A DNA stretch of 48,249 nucleotides from Salibaculum sp031581025 (GTDB lineage: Bacteria; Pseudomonadota; Alphaproteobacteria; Rhodobacterales; Rhodobacteraceae): NCBI RefSeq assembly GCF_031581025.1, contig NZ_JAVLCA010000020.1; one strand, written 5' to 3'. The notes under the pieces were generated by a model. The model was not told the DNA's origin and ran no database searches. It saw nothing but the letters and a program-made list of their open reading frames with translations. Below are positions 41,830 through 48,249 of this stretch, one piece after another (positions within the stretch are counted from its first letter, which is position 1; every line of letters starts with the position of its first letter). A program made the translations under genes and the position numbers.

Positions 41830-43389
41830 CTAACCCGTCTGTGCCACTGGGTCCTGCGCGGGCGCGGCCGGGGCAGGATCCAGGGCCGTGAACAGGATCA
41901 AGCGGTGCCCGGTCGAGAGGGCGGAGCAACGCAGCGCAAAGCGGCGTCCGTCTTGCAGCGTCACGGTGTCCTCGCAAGGAGTGGGCGCGGTGGTGATACG
42001 ATGCCAAACCGGTGTTGGCGCCGTTCTGTTGCGCCAGACAGCGAGTTCGTCCGACAGCGTGGGCACCCTCAGCCCCAGGTGCCCTTCGCTGCCCCACAGC
42101 AGGCGATAGGCGCGGTTGGACATGACCACCTCGCCGGTGGCGCTGAAGGCCACGGCGGCCTCTTCCATCGAATCGAGGATTTCCTGGCCCATCTCGATCT
42201 GGGCCCGGAACCGGCGAGTCAGCGACAGTTCCTCCGAGATGTCCTCGAACAGGAAGGCAAGCGCCCCGTCGGGGTGTGGCCGACCGGTGACGCGATAGGT
42301 CTGGCCATTGGGCAGGTTCCAGGCCTCCTGGTAGCGGTCGTCGTCGGCGGCGGCCTCGACAGCCTCGACCTTGGCGCGCCAGGCGGCGTAGTCCTTGGGC
42401 TCGGGGATCATCCGCGCCTCGCGCAGGCGGTCGAGGAAGGGGCCGATGTGTGGGCGCGAGACCAGGAAATCCGTCGGTAGGCCCAGCATGTCGGTCAGCG
42501 CCGGGTTGAACAGGGTCAGGCGGCGCGCGCGATCGAAGATGGCCAGGCCCACGGACAGTTGCGCGAAGGTCTTGGTCAGGGTCTGGACGAACGTCTTCTG
42601 GTCTTCGCGCGCCTCGACCACCTCGGTGATGTCGACCGCGTAGTGCATGGTGCCCGGATCACGGTGCACGCTTGTGATCTCGTAGCACCGCGGGGCGATC
42701 GTGCCAGCCGAGGACAGCCAGTTGTGTTCAACGACGGGGGCGGAGTCCTCCGGCAGGGGCAGGTCCGAGAACAGGTCTGGCGGCGGCCAGGTCAGGGTCG
42801 TGTCGCCTTCGGCCGGAAAGGCCCGGTCGGACAGATCCAGATAGGCGCGGTTGGTCCAGGTCACCTGGCCGTCGCGATCGCATTGCCAGATCAGTTGCGG
42901 GGCGTTGTCCCCGATGTTGCGCAACAGGGTCAGTTCCTGCTCCATCGCCGCAACGATCAGGCGTTCGGCCGGGTCGGTCCGGGCCGCCCCTGCGCGCAAT
43001 TCCAATCGCACGACACCGTCAAGATAGGCGGCCTCGACAAGCGTATCGGGGTCGTTGTCGGCAGCGATGGATTCGCGGCCCGTCATGGCCAGATCGGCGC
43101 ATTGGCGGCGCAGATCGGGAAACCGTGGGGCCAGCGCGGAAACGAGCCTGTCCCAGTCCGTGCTGCCCTCGCGGGCCTGGCGCAGGAGAGCCCGCCCCTC
43201 GGGCGTGGCATCGACCAACCGGTCCCCAGCGAAGATGAGCGCGGTTTTGCCCGCGCTGTCGGCCAGCAGGCGCCGGGCCGCGACCGCGGGCGCGGCGGTT
43301 GCGCGGGTCCACCAAACGAACAACAGGGCCGCGGCGATCACACCGATCCCCGCGGCAAGGAACGCTTGGAATGCGTCGGGCAGGGACAT
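41830..43389 (-). CDS. PAS-domain protein without kinase domain (DivL-like?)
   Basis: A 519-residue protein: an N-terminal membrane segment (AAGIGVIAAALLFVWW, about residues 11-28), then three PAS-like regions at roughly 155-260, 270-385 and 395-505. WTNRAYLDLS and MSNRAYRLLWG show PAS signatures. After the last PAS the chain ends with an alanine/proline tail; I see no dimerisation His/Tyr box and no ATPase motifs. Synteny with tsaE, and the PAS array, recall DivL, the cell-cycle pseudokinase of alphaproteobacteria, and the kinase domains would then be missing. This identity is inference. Confidence 0.75.
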   Translation of the reverse strand: MSLPDAFQAFLAAGIGVIAAALLFVWWTRATAAPAVAARRLLADSAGKTALIFAGDRLVDATPEGRALLRQAREGSTDWDRLVSALAPRFPDLRRQCADLAMTGRESIAADNDPDTLVEAAYLDGVVRLELRAGAARTDPAERLIVAAMEQELTLLRNIGDNAPQLIWQCDRDGQVTWTNRAYLDLSDRAFPAEGDTTLTWPPPDLFSDLPLPEDSAPVVEHNWLSSAGTIAPRCYEITSVHRDPGTMHYAVDITEVVEAREDQKTFVQTLTKTFAQLSVGLAIFDRARRLTLFNPALTDMLGLPTDFLVSRPHIGPFLDRLREARMIPEPKDYAAWRAKVEAVEAAADDDRYQEAWNLPNGQTYRVTGRPHPDGALAFLFEDISEELSLTRRFRAQIEMGQEILDSMEEAAVAFSATGEVVMSNRAYRLLWGSEGHLGLRVPTLSDELAVWRNRTAPTPVWHRITTAPTPCEDTVTLQDGRRFALRCSALSTGHRLILFTALDPAPAAPAQDPVAQTG

Positions 43390-43458
43390 GGCAGGCTCCT
43401 TCGGCGATGACGGGCCGAAGGTCGATGGGATTGGTTAATTCACCGTTAAGCGTGTTTT

Positions 43459-44835
43459 TCAGGTGAGCGGCTCGTTCGCGCCCAGGGGCTGCGTGGTCTG
43501 CGATGCGGCGCGAATCTTCTCGGCCGGCCAAGTGACGTTGACCACCGCGCCGCCCGAGCGGCTGGCCAGCATCCGGGCGCCGCCATTGGCAAAGGTCAGG
43601 CTGGCCCCCGAGCGTTCCAGCAGCGTCTTGGCGATGAACAGCCCAAGGCCCATCCCCTCGTACCCAGGGCGGGTGTCGTCGAGCAACGCCCAGCGCCGCC
43701 GCCGCACGAAGGGGTCGCCGATCCGGCCGAGCACGGACGCGGAAAATCCGGCCCCATCGTCCATGATGCGCACGCCCAGGCTGTCCTCCGACCAGCTCAG
43801 TTCGATCCGAACGCTGGCGTCGCTGAAATCCACCGCGTTCTGGACCAGGTTGCGGATGCCGTGGATGATCTCGGGCTGACGACGGATGACGGGCTGGTCG
43901 GTCGCGTCCGTCTCGGCCGAAAGTTGCACCGCGACCGACTTGCCCCGTTCCATGTGGGGTTCGGCGGCCTCGCGGATCACGGTCTCGAAGGGTGCGTGTT
44001 GCAGGTGCTTGTCATCCTTTCCGGCCCGGCCCATCGAGCGCATGATGTCGCGGCACCGATCTGCCTGGTCGCGGATCAGGATGGCATCCTCGCGCAGCTC
44101 CGAGCCGTCCTCCAGTTCGTCGATCAGCTCGCTGCTCACCAGCTTGATGGTGGCCAGGGGTGTGCCCAGTTCATGCGCGGCGGCGGCGACCACGCCGCCC
44201 AGGTCGGTCAGTTTCTGTTCGCGGGCCAGCGCCATCTGGGTTGCGGCCAGGGCTTCGCTCATCGACATGATCTCCTGCGTGACCTGCCTTGCATAAAGTC
44301 CGATGAAGACGATGCCGGTGACCAGCGCCACCCAGAACCCGAAGACGAAAAGCTGCGGCAGTTCCAGTGGAAAGCCCGTCGCGGTCAGCAGCTTCACATG
44401 CCATTGTGTCAGCACGCTGATGATGCCGATGGCGACCACGCCAAGCACGATCGTGCTGCGCGCGGGCAGGACGTTGGCCGCGATCGTCACCGGCGCGAGG
44501 ATGAGCAACGAGAAAGGATTGCTCAGCCCGCCGGTCAGGTAAAGCAAGACCCCCAGTTGCAGCAGGTCGAATCCCATCATCATCACGCCTTCGCCCTCGC
44601 TCAGGCGGCGGTTCTCGGGATAGAGGAACGTCGAGAAGATATTGGCCAGAACGGCGGCCCCGATGGTCATGGCGATCAACCCGGTCTCCAACCGAAGGTG
44701 AAAGACATACAGGGCCACAACGACGGCGGCGATCTGTCCGATGACGGCGACCCAGCGCAGGATCACCAGGGTACGAAGCCGCACCCAGTTGCTGCGCTGA
44801 TCGGTCATGAAGGTCTCTGCTGCAGGCTGCGCCAT
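43459..44835 (-). CDS. regB: Redox sensor histidine kinase RegB (PrrB)
   Basis: RegB senses redox state and phosphorylates RegA, controlling photosynthesis, respiration and CO2/N2 fixation genes in related bacteria. Six hydrophobic segments occupy about residues 20-185. The quinone-sensing motif GGLSNPFSLLI is at 102-112, the phosphoacceptor His is H221 in HELGTPLATIKL, and redox Cys C261 lies in DRCRDIMRSMGRAGKDD. The C-terminal ATPase has DDGAGF and GMGLGLFIA. A second ATG at 44808 is plausible (9 residues shorter). It is divergent from senC-regA. Confidence 0.94.
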   Translation of the reverse strand: MAQPAAETFMTDQRSNWVRLRTLVILRWVAVIGQIAAVVVALYVFHLRLETGLIAMTIGAAVLANIFSTFLYPENRRLSEGEGVMMMGFDLLQLGVLLYLTGGLSNPFSLLILAPVTIAANVLPARSTIVLGVVAIGIISVLTQWHVKLLTATGFPLELPQLFVFGFWVALVTGIVFIGLYARQVTQEIMSMSEALAATQMALAREQKLTDLGGVVAAAAHELGTPLATIKLVSSELIDELEDGSELREDAILIRDQADRCRDIMRSMGRAGKDDKHLQHAPFETVIREAAEPHMERGKSVAVQLSAETDATDQPVIRRQPEIIHGIRNLVQNAVDFSDASVRIELSWSEDSLGVRIMDDGAGFSASVLGRIGDPFVRRRRWALLDDTRPGYEGMGLGLFIAKTLLERSGASLTFANGGARMLASRSGGAVVNVTWPAEKIRAASQTTQPLGANEPLT

Positions 44836-44916
44836 TGTGCCACGATGTCCTTGTGCCGGTTGATGGGGGATAACCGATGCCTAGATACACAGTAGTCAAG
44901 CCCGGAGTGGACTATC
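44836..44916. promoter_or_regulatory. regB / senC divergent promoter region
   Basis: An 81-bp gap between the starts. The sequence GTGCCACGATGTCCT (44837-44851) resembles a RegA half-palindrome of the type GNGNC-N5-GNCNC with one mismatch. RegA autoregulation is known in Rhodobacter, but this match is weak and unverified. Confidence 0.3.
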
Positions 44917-45549
44917 ATGCGCAAATCCATCGTGCTGACCGGTGCGGCAGCGGTCGTGGCGACCGCCGGCACCCTGAGCGCCGGGCTTTTCGACCCGAGC
45001 AGGTGGTTCGGATCCGGCGACAGCTTCGCCCAGTGTAGCGAGACCACCGTCGGCGGCGCGGATATTGGCGGGCCTTTCGAGTTGGTGGACGAAACCGGAC
45101 GGACCGTCACGGAACAGGACGTCATCACCGGCCCGACCCTGATCTATTTCGGCTACACCTTCTGCCCCGACATCTGCCCGACGGACAATACGCGCAACGC
45201 GTTGGCGATCGAGCGTCTGGACGAGCGTGGACTTGAGGTGAAGCCGGTCTTCATCTCGATCGACCCCGAGCGGGACACGCCCGAGCGGCTGGCGGATTTC
45301 ACGGATGCCTTTCACGAACGGATGCTTGGCCTGACCGGCACGCCCGAACAGGTGCGCGCGGCCTCGCAAGCCTACAAGACGTTCTTCCAGAAGGAAGACA
45401 CCGACGACGATTATTACCTCGTGGATCACACCACGATGTCCTATCTGGTCCTGCCCGAGGAGGGCTTCGTCGAGTTCTACCGCCGTGACGTCCCGCCGGA
45501 CGAGATGGCCGACAGCATCGCCTGTTTCGCCGAGGCCGCGACAGGCTAG
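44917..45549 (+). CDS. senC: SCO/SenC-family copper protein for cytochrome oxidase assembly
   Basis: SenC (PrrC, Sco-like) delivers copper to cytochrome oxidase and affects RegB signalling. A hydrophobic N-terminal segment (about residues 4-24) anchors it, and the copper site is CPDIC with C83 and C87 plus H171. FGYTFCPDICP and the SIDPERDTPE segment are conserved. It has 210 residues. It is divergent from regB and lies upstream of regA, the standard arrangement of the locus. Confidence 0.95.
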   Translation: MRKSIVLTGAAAVVATAGTLSAGLFDPSRWFGSGDSFAQCSETTVGGADIGGPFELVDETGRTVTEQDVITGPTLIYFGYTFCPDICPTDNTRNALAIERLDERGLEVKPVFISIDPERDTPERLADFTDAFHERMLGLTGTPEQVRAASQAYKTFFQKEDTDDDYYLVDHTTMSYLVLPEEGFVEFYRRDVPPDEMADSIACFAEAATG

Positions 45550-45611
45550 AGTTTTCACCGGCGCATGCTAGATTGCGCAGCATGAAAGAGATTTCACCGG
45601 AGACCGCAATC

Positions 45612-46157
45612 ATGGACCCAGCGCAGATCGGCGACGACCCGTCACTCCTCATCGTGGATGACGACGAGGCATTCCTCAGGCGGCTTGCCAAGGCCATGGA
45701 AAAGCGCGGCTTCGCCGTCGAGACCGCCGAGAGCGTGGCCGACGGCCGGGCCATCGCCACCGCCCGCCCCCCGGCCTATGCGGTCGTGGATCTCAGGCTG
45801 GAAGACGGCAATGGGTTGGACGTGGTCGAAGTCCTGCGGGAAAAGCGGCCCGACAGTCGCATTGTCGTGCTCACCGGTTACGGGGCCATCGCCACCGCTG
45901 TGGCGGCGGTCAAGATGGGGGCCACCGATTACATGTCCAAGCCCGCCGACGCCCGGGACGTGACCCACGCCCTTCTGGCCACGGGCGACGAGTTGCCGCC
46001 GCCGCCCGACAACCCCATGAGCGCGGATCGCGTCCGCTGGGAACATATCCAGCGGGTCTACGAACTCTGTGATCGCAATGTCAGCGAGACGGCCCGGCGG
46101 CTGAACATGCACCGCCGTACGCTGCAACGCATCCTGGCCAAGCGCAGCCCGCACTGA
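45612..46157 (+). CDS. regA: Redox response regulator RegA (PrrA)
   Basis: RegA is the DNA-binding response regulator of RegB. The receiver domain has acidic residues D16-D18 and phosphoacceptor D60 in VVDLRLEDGNG. A proline-rich linker (PPPPDNP) leads to the Fis-type helix-turn-helix NVSETARRLNMHRRTLQRILA. I prefer ATG 45612 (181 residues), with GGAG nine bases before it, since family members are about 180-185 residues; an upstream ATG at 45582 is also possible. No hvrA follows, unlike the classical Rhodobacter locus. Confidence 0.95.
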   Translation: MDPAQIGDDPSLLIVDDDEAFLRRLAKAMEKRGFAVETAESVADGRAIATARPPAYAVVDLRLEDGNGLDVVEVLREKRPDSRIVVLTGYGAIATAVAAVKMGATDYMSKPADARDVTHALLATGDELPPPPDNPMSADRVRWEHIQRVYELCDRNVSETARRLNMHRRTLQRILAKRSPH

Positions 46158-46217
46158 CCGCTTGATAAGCCGCATCCGCGACGGCAAGGACCGGTATGCA
46201 GTTTTGCGTGACGTGCT

Positions 46218-47096
46218 TTAAGCGGCCCGGGCTTGGCGTTGCAGCCAGTGCACGAAGGCATCGCGCGCGGCCGAGACGACGCCCGGCCGCGTGAGAACAT
46301 GATAAGCCACGGCGCTGTCGGTTTCGCGGAACAGGGCCCGCAGCCGCCCGGCCCGGATCTCGTCTTCGACCAGCGGCGCCGGCAGGATCGCCACCCCCAA
46401 GCCCGCGCGCGCGGCTTCGCGGGAAAGCTGCGCGGTTGCAAAGGTCTTGATCCGTTCCTGGTCCGGGTCGATCCCATGGGTGGCGACCCAGAGCCGCTCT
46501 TCCGAGGTCTGTCCGTCCATCAGCCAGGTGGTGCCGCGCAACTCGGACAGGTCGCGGACCGTGTCTACGGGCACATGCCCGGGGGCCGCCACCGCGACGT
46601 GGCCCGCCGGGATCAGCGCCAGCGACTCGACCCCTGTCCAGCCGCCGCGCCCGTACCGGATCGCCACGTCGATCCCGTCGGCGCGCAGGTCCACCAGGCC
46701 GACGCCGGGGATGATCTCGACATCCAGATCGGGGTGTTCGGCCCAGAACCCCCCGATCCGCGGCATCAGCCAGTTGGCCGCGAAAGAGGGGGTCACGGCG
46801 ATTCGGAGCGGCCGCTGGGCCGCCTTGTCCAGCAGATCATCCGTCGCCGATCCGATCAGTCCGAAGGCCTCGGCCAGCGCCATGGCCAGCCGGTGCCCCT
46901 CGGCGGTGGTGACCATGCTGCGGCCCTGGCGCTCCATCAGGATCGTGTCGAAATGCGCCTCCAGCGCGCGCACGTTCTGGGCGACGGCGGCATGGGTCAC
47001 GTTGAGGTCACGTGCGGCGGCCGAGAAGCTGCCGAGGCGCGCCGCGGCCTCGAAGGCCCGCAAGGCTGTGAGCGAGGGGACGTTACGCCAGTCCAT
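46218..47096 (-). CDS. LysR-family transcriptional regulator (GcvA-like)
   Basis: A 292-residue LysR regulator. The N-terminal winged helix reads LRAFEAAARLGSFSAAARDL, VTHAAVAQNVRALE, and the C-terminal ligand-binding domain includes IPGVGLVDLRADGIDVAIRYGRGGW, split for length. The GcvA-type alignment of this segment is visible by eye, not tested. It is divergent from a small unknown ORF at 47194, which is a candidate target. It ends 60 bp from convergent regA. The ligand is unknown. Confidence 0.88.
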   Translation of the reverse strand: MDWRNVPSLTALRAFEAAARLGSFSAAARDLNVTHAAVAQNVRALEAHFDTILMERQGRSMVTTAEGHRLAMALAEAFGLIGSATDDLLDKAAQRPLRIAVTPSFAANWLMPRIGGFWAEHPDLDVEIIPGVGLVDLRADGIDVAIRYGRGGWTGVESLALIPAGHVAVAAPGHVPVDTVRDLSELRGTTWLMDGQTSEERLWVATHGIDPDQERIKTFATAQLSREAARAGLGVAILPAPLVEDEIRAGRLRALFRETDSAVAYHVLTRPGVVSAARDAFVHWLQRQARAA

Positions 47097-47193
47097 ATGA
47101 AATCTGAACTAACATATTTGAAATCTTCCTGACTTTTCTGAGGCCTCTACAGGCCCTATATCAGTGCTACCAGCGCAGCGAAAGGAACGCGCC
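47097..47193. promoter_or_regulatory. AT-richer spacer between LysR gene and small ORF
   Basis: This 97-bp divergent gap is markedly richer in A and T than its surroundings near 47105-47140. LysR proteins usually bind the shared spacer. AAAGGAA lies 8 bases upstream of the small ORF start. No single operator motif is convincing. Confidence 0.35.
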
Positions 47194-47349
47194 ATGTTCA
47201 ATATTCTTGCAGAAAGCCTGTTTACCGCCAGTCGCCGGACCCAAGGCCGCGGGCCCCGCCCCGCCGAAAAGCGCATCAAGCCCAATGGGTGTGTCACGAC
47301 CGCGCCGACCAGGGCGCACCGGACCAGTCCCGCAAGCGCGCGCGGCTGA
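47194..47349 (+). CDS. Small basic protein, function unknown
   Basis: A 51-residue ORF, MFNILAESLFTASRR at its start, basic and rich in R, P and T. Ribosome-binding AAAGGAA precedes the ATG, GC3 is high through the body, and it ends just before a strong hairpin (47357-47384). It is divergent from the LysR gene. I do not recognise it; an upstream in-frame ATG at 47164 would make it 10 residues longer. It may be real, but short length and lack of a known family leave doubt. Confidence 0.42.
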   Translation: MFNILAESLFTASRRTQGRGPRPAEKRIKPNGCVTTAPTRAHRTSPASARG

Positions 47350-47356
47350 TCCCGCG

Positions 47357-47384
47357 GCGCGCGGGCGGCTTCTGGCCCGCGCGC
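47357..47384. terminator. Strong hairpin between small ORF and HD-domain gene
   Basis: GCGCGCGGGC (47357-47366) pairs perfectly with GCCCGCGCGC (47375-47384), with an 8-base loop. It lies between converging reading frames. There is no T-tract, but the stem is long and GC-rich, suggesting a bidirectional terminator. Confidence 0.55.
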
Positions 47385-47981
47385 TCAAAGCTGCGCCAGC
47401 AGCGTGGCGTGCCGGGCGGTGAAATCCGCCCGCACCTTGAGCGGCGGACGCAGGCGGATCTGCAGGGCCTCGGCTAGTCCTGGATCGACCCGCCCGAAAT
47501 GCATGGTTGCCTCGCTGTCCGAGAAACCGGCGATGCGGGTCGCCTCTAGCCGGGCACTGATCCGGTCCGCCTTCTTGATCTTCTTCTTGACCGTCTCCGG
47601 CAATACGGCCGGGAGCCCGAAGCGGATATGGATCGCCGCTTGCAGCCGATCGTCCAACTCGCCGTATCCCGGCCCGATCGCCGCCTTGACCGGCGAGATC
47701 ATGTCGCCAATCACGTATTCCGGGGCATCGTGCAACAGCGCGGCAAGCCGCCATTTCAGCGGTGCGCGCGGGTCCAACCGGGTGAAAATCTCTTCCACAA
47801 GCAAGGAATGCTCGGCCACGGAATAGGCAAAGTCGCCCTCGGTCTGGCCGTTCCAGCGCGCCACGAAGGCCAGGCCATGGGCGATGTCCTCGATCTCGAT
47901 ATCCATGGGGGTCGGATCGAGCAGGTCGAGCCTGCGACCCGAAAGCATGCGTTGCCAGGCGCGTGTTTGTTTCAAAGACAC
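47385..47981 (-). CDS. HD-domain phosphohydrolase, YfbR-like
   Basis: A 198-residue metal-dependent hydrolase of the HD superfamily. SVAEHSLLVEEIF gives the first His, and LLHDAPEYVIGDMISPVK the HD pair plus a following Asp region. Members such as YfbR are 5'-deoxynucleotidases. The GTG at 47981 lies too close to GGAGG; the in-frame TTG at 47975 has GGAGG five bases upstream and may be the real start (two residues shorter). It is divergent from ahcY. Confidence 0.85.
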   Translation of the reverse strand: MSLKQTRAWQRMLSGRRLDLLDPTPMDIEIEDIAHGLAFVARWNGQTEGDFAYSVAEHSLLVEEIFTRLDPRAPLKWRLAALLHDAPEYVIGDMISPVKAAIGPGYGELDDRLQAAIHIRFGLPAVLPETVKKKIKKADRISARLEATRIAGFSDSEATMHFGRVDPGLAEALQIRLRPPLKVRADFTARHATLLAQL

Positions 47982-48046
47982 CTCCGAAGCTTGCCGGAGA
48001 CTTGCCCGCGTCGCCCCGATTTTGCAAGATGGCGGCTTGGCCTGCG

Positions 48047-48078
48047 TTGCCGATCCGGGGGTCCGGTGCTAGAGGACC
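48047..48078 (+). promoter_or_regulatory. Candidate ahcY promoter and small hairpin
   Basis: TTGCCG (48047-48052) and TAGAGG (48070-48075) are spaced by 17 bp. A 5-bp stem GGTCC (48060-48064) and GGACC (48074-48078) overlaps them. I see no match to the known SAH riboswitch. Low confidence. Confidence 0.25.
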
Positions 48079-48107
48079 TCGAAACCGGTTCAGCAAGGAG
48101 TGCCATC

Positions 48108-48249
48108 ATGGCCGAGGATTTCATCGTCAAGGACCTTTCCCTTTCGGCCTTCGGGCGTCGCGAGCTTGCGATCGCGGAGACGGAGATGCCGGGTCTGATG
48201 GCCAGCCGTGAGGAGTTCGGGGCCTCCAAGCCGCTCAAGGGCGCGCGGA
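48108..48249 (+). CDS. ahcY: Adenosylhomocysteinase (5' part only)
   Basis: The first 47 residues of S-adenosylhomocysteine hydrolase, which splits SAH to adenosine and homocysteine and so keeps methylation running. MAEDFIVKDLSLSAFGRREL and then IAETEMPGLMASREEFGASKPLKG is the known N-terminus of the family, quoted here in two parts. AAGGAG is 7 bases before the ATG. The rest lies beyond the window. It sits close to the regB-regA locus as in Rhodobacter. Confidence 0.93.
   Translation, partial: MAEDFIVKDLSLSAFGRRELAIAETEMPGLMASREEFGASKPLKGAR

Noticed and set aside
1..48249. CRISPR arrays, insertion sequences, prophage, tRNA or rRNA genes
   Set aside because: No spaced repeats, transposase or integrase frames, or cloverleaf or rRNA sequence were seen; the gaps between genes are too short for most of these.

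Overview
The window is ordinary-looking core chromosome of a GC-rich alphaproteobacterium, most likely a member of the Rhodobacterales (Roseobacter/Rhodobacteraceae). The basis is the regB/senC/regA redox locus, the order rho-mnmE-mnmG-rsmG-parA-parB facing maf-aroE-coaE-dnaQ, convergent secB, the tsaE/addB/addA/trxA block, and the consistently high GC3. Genes are packed tightly with many ATGA or TTGA stop/start overlaps. I see no insertion sequence, phage, CRISPR array, tRNA or rRNA.

Layout. (1) 1-4771: the end of a peptide-type ABC importer operon (partial family 5 binding protein, two permeases, two ATPases), with a terminator-like hairpin between binding protein and permease. (2) 4858-9813: AcuI-type reductase, exported MsrA, then on the minus strand malic enzyme (with phosphotransacetylase-like tail) coupled to a PfkB sugar kinase. 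(3) 9937-16767: mutS, hrcA-grpE, and rph-rdgB-hemW. (4) 16764-26790: the probable replication-origin region. Six genes run left from rho to parB and four run right from maf to dnaQ. The 515-bp gap between them holds an AT-rich tract and DnaA-box-like sequences. Two perfect 16-bp parS sites lie inside the first codons of mnmG and rsmG. (5) 26794-34865: secB, fxsA, a Tim44-like gene, mltA, smr, an MFS transporter, hslU/hslV with a membrane-protein gene wedged between them, and trxA with a clear intrinsic terminator. (6) 34927-43389: addA/addB recombination helicase-nuclease, tsaE, and a PAS-only protein that may be a DivL relative without a kinase domain. (7) 43459-48249: the regB / senC-regA redox two-component locus, a LysR regulator with a divergent small ORF, an HD-domain hydrolase, and the start of ahcY.

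How it fits together: ParA, ParB and the parS sites would segregate the newly replicated origin. MnmE and MnmG make one tRNA modification together. HrcA/GrpE and HslUV serve proteostasis, AddAB and MutS genome maintenance, and RegB/RegA/SenC respiration and redox control. The most valuable unproven claim is the oriC assignment at 23535-24049. I found no convincing entirely new system. The strongest oddities are the origin/parS architecture, the kinase-less PAS protein, the membrane gene inside hslVU, and the short gap between tsaE and addB.
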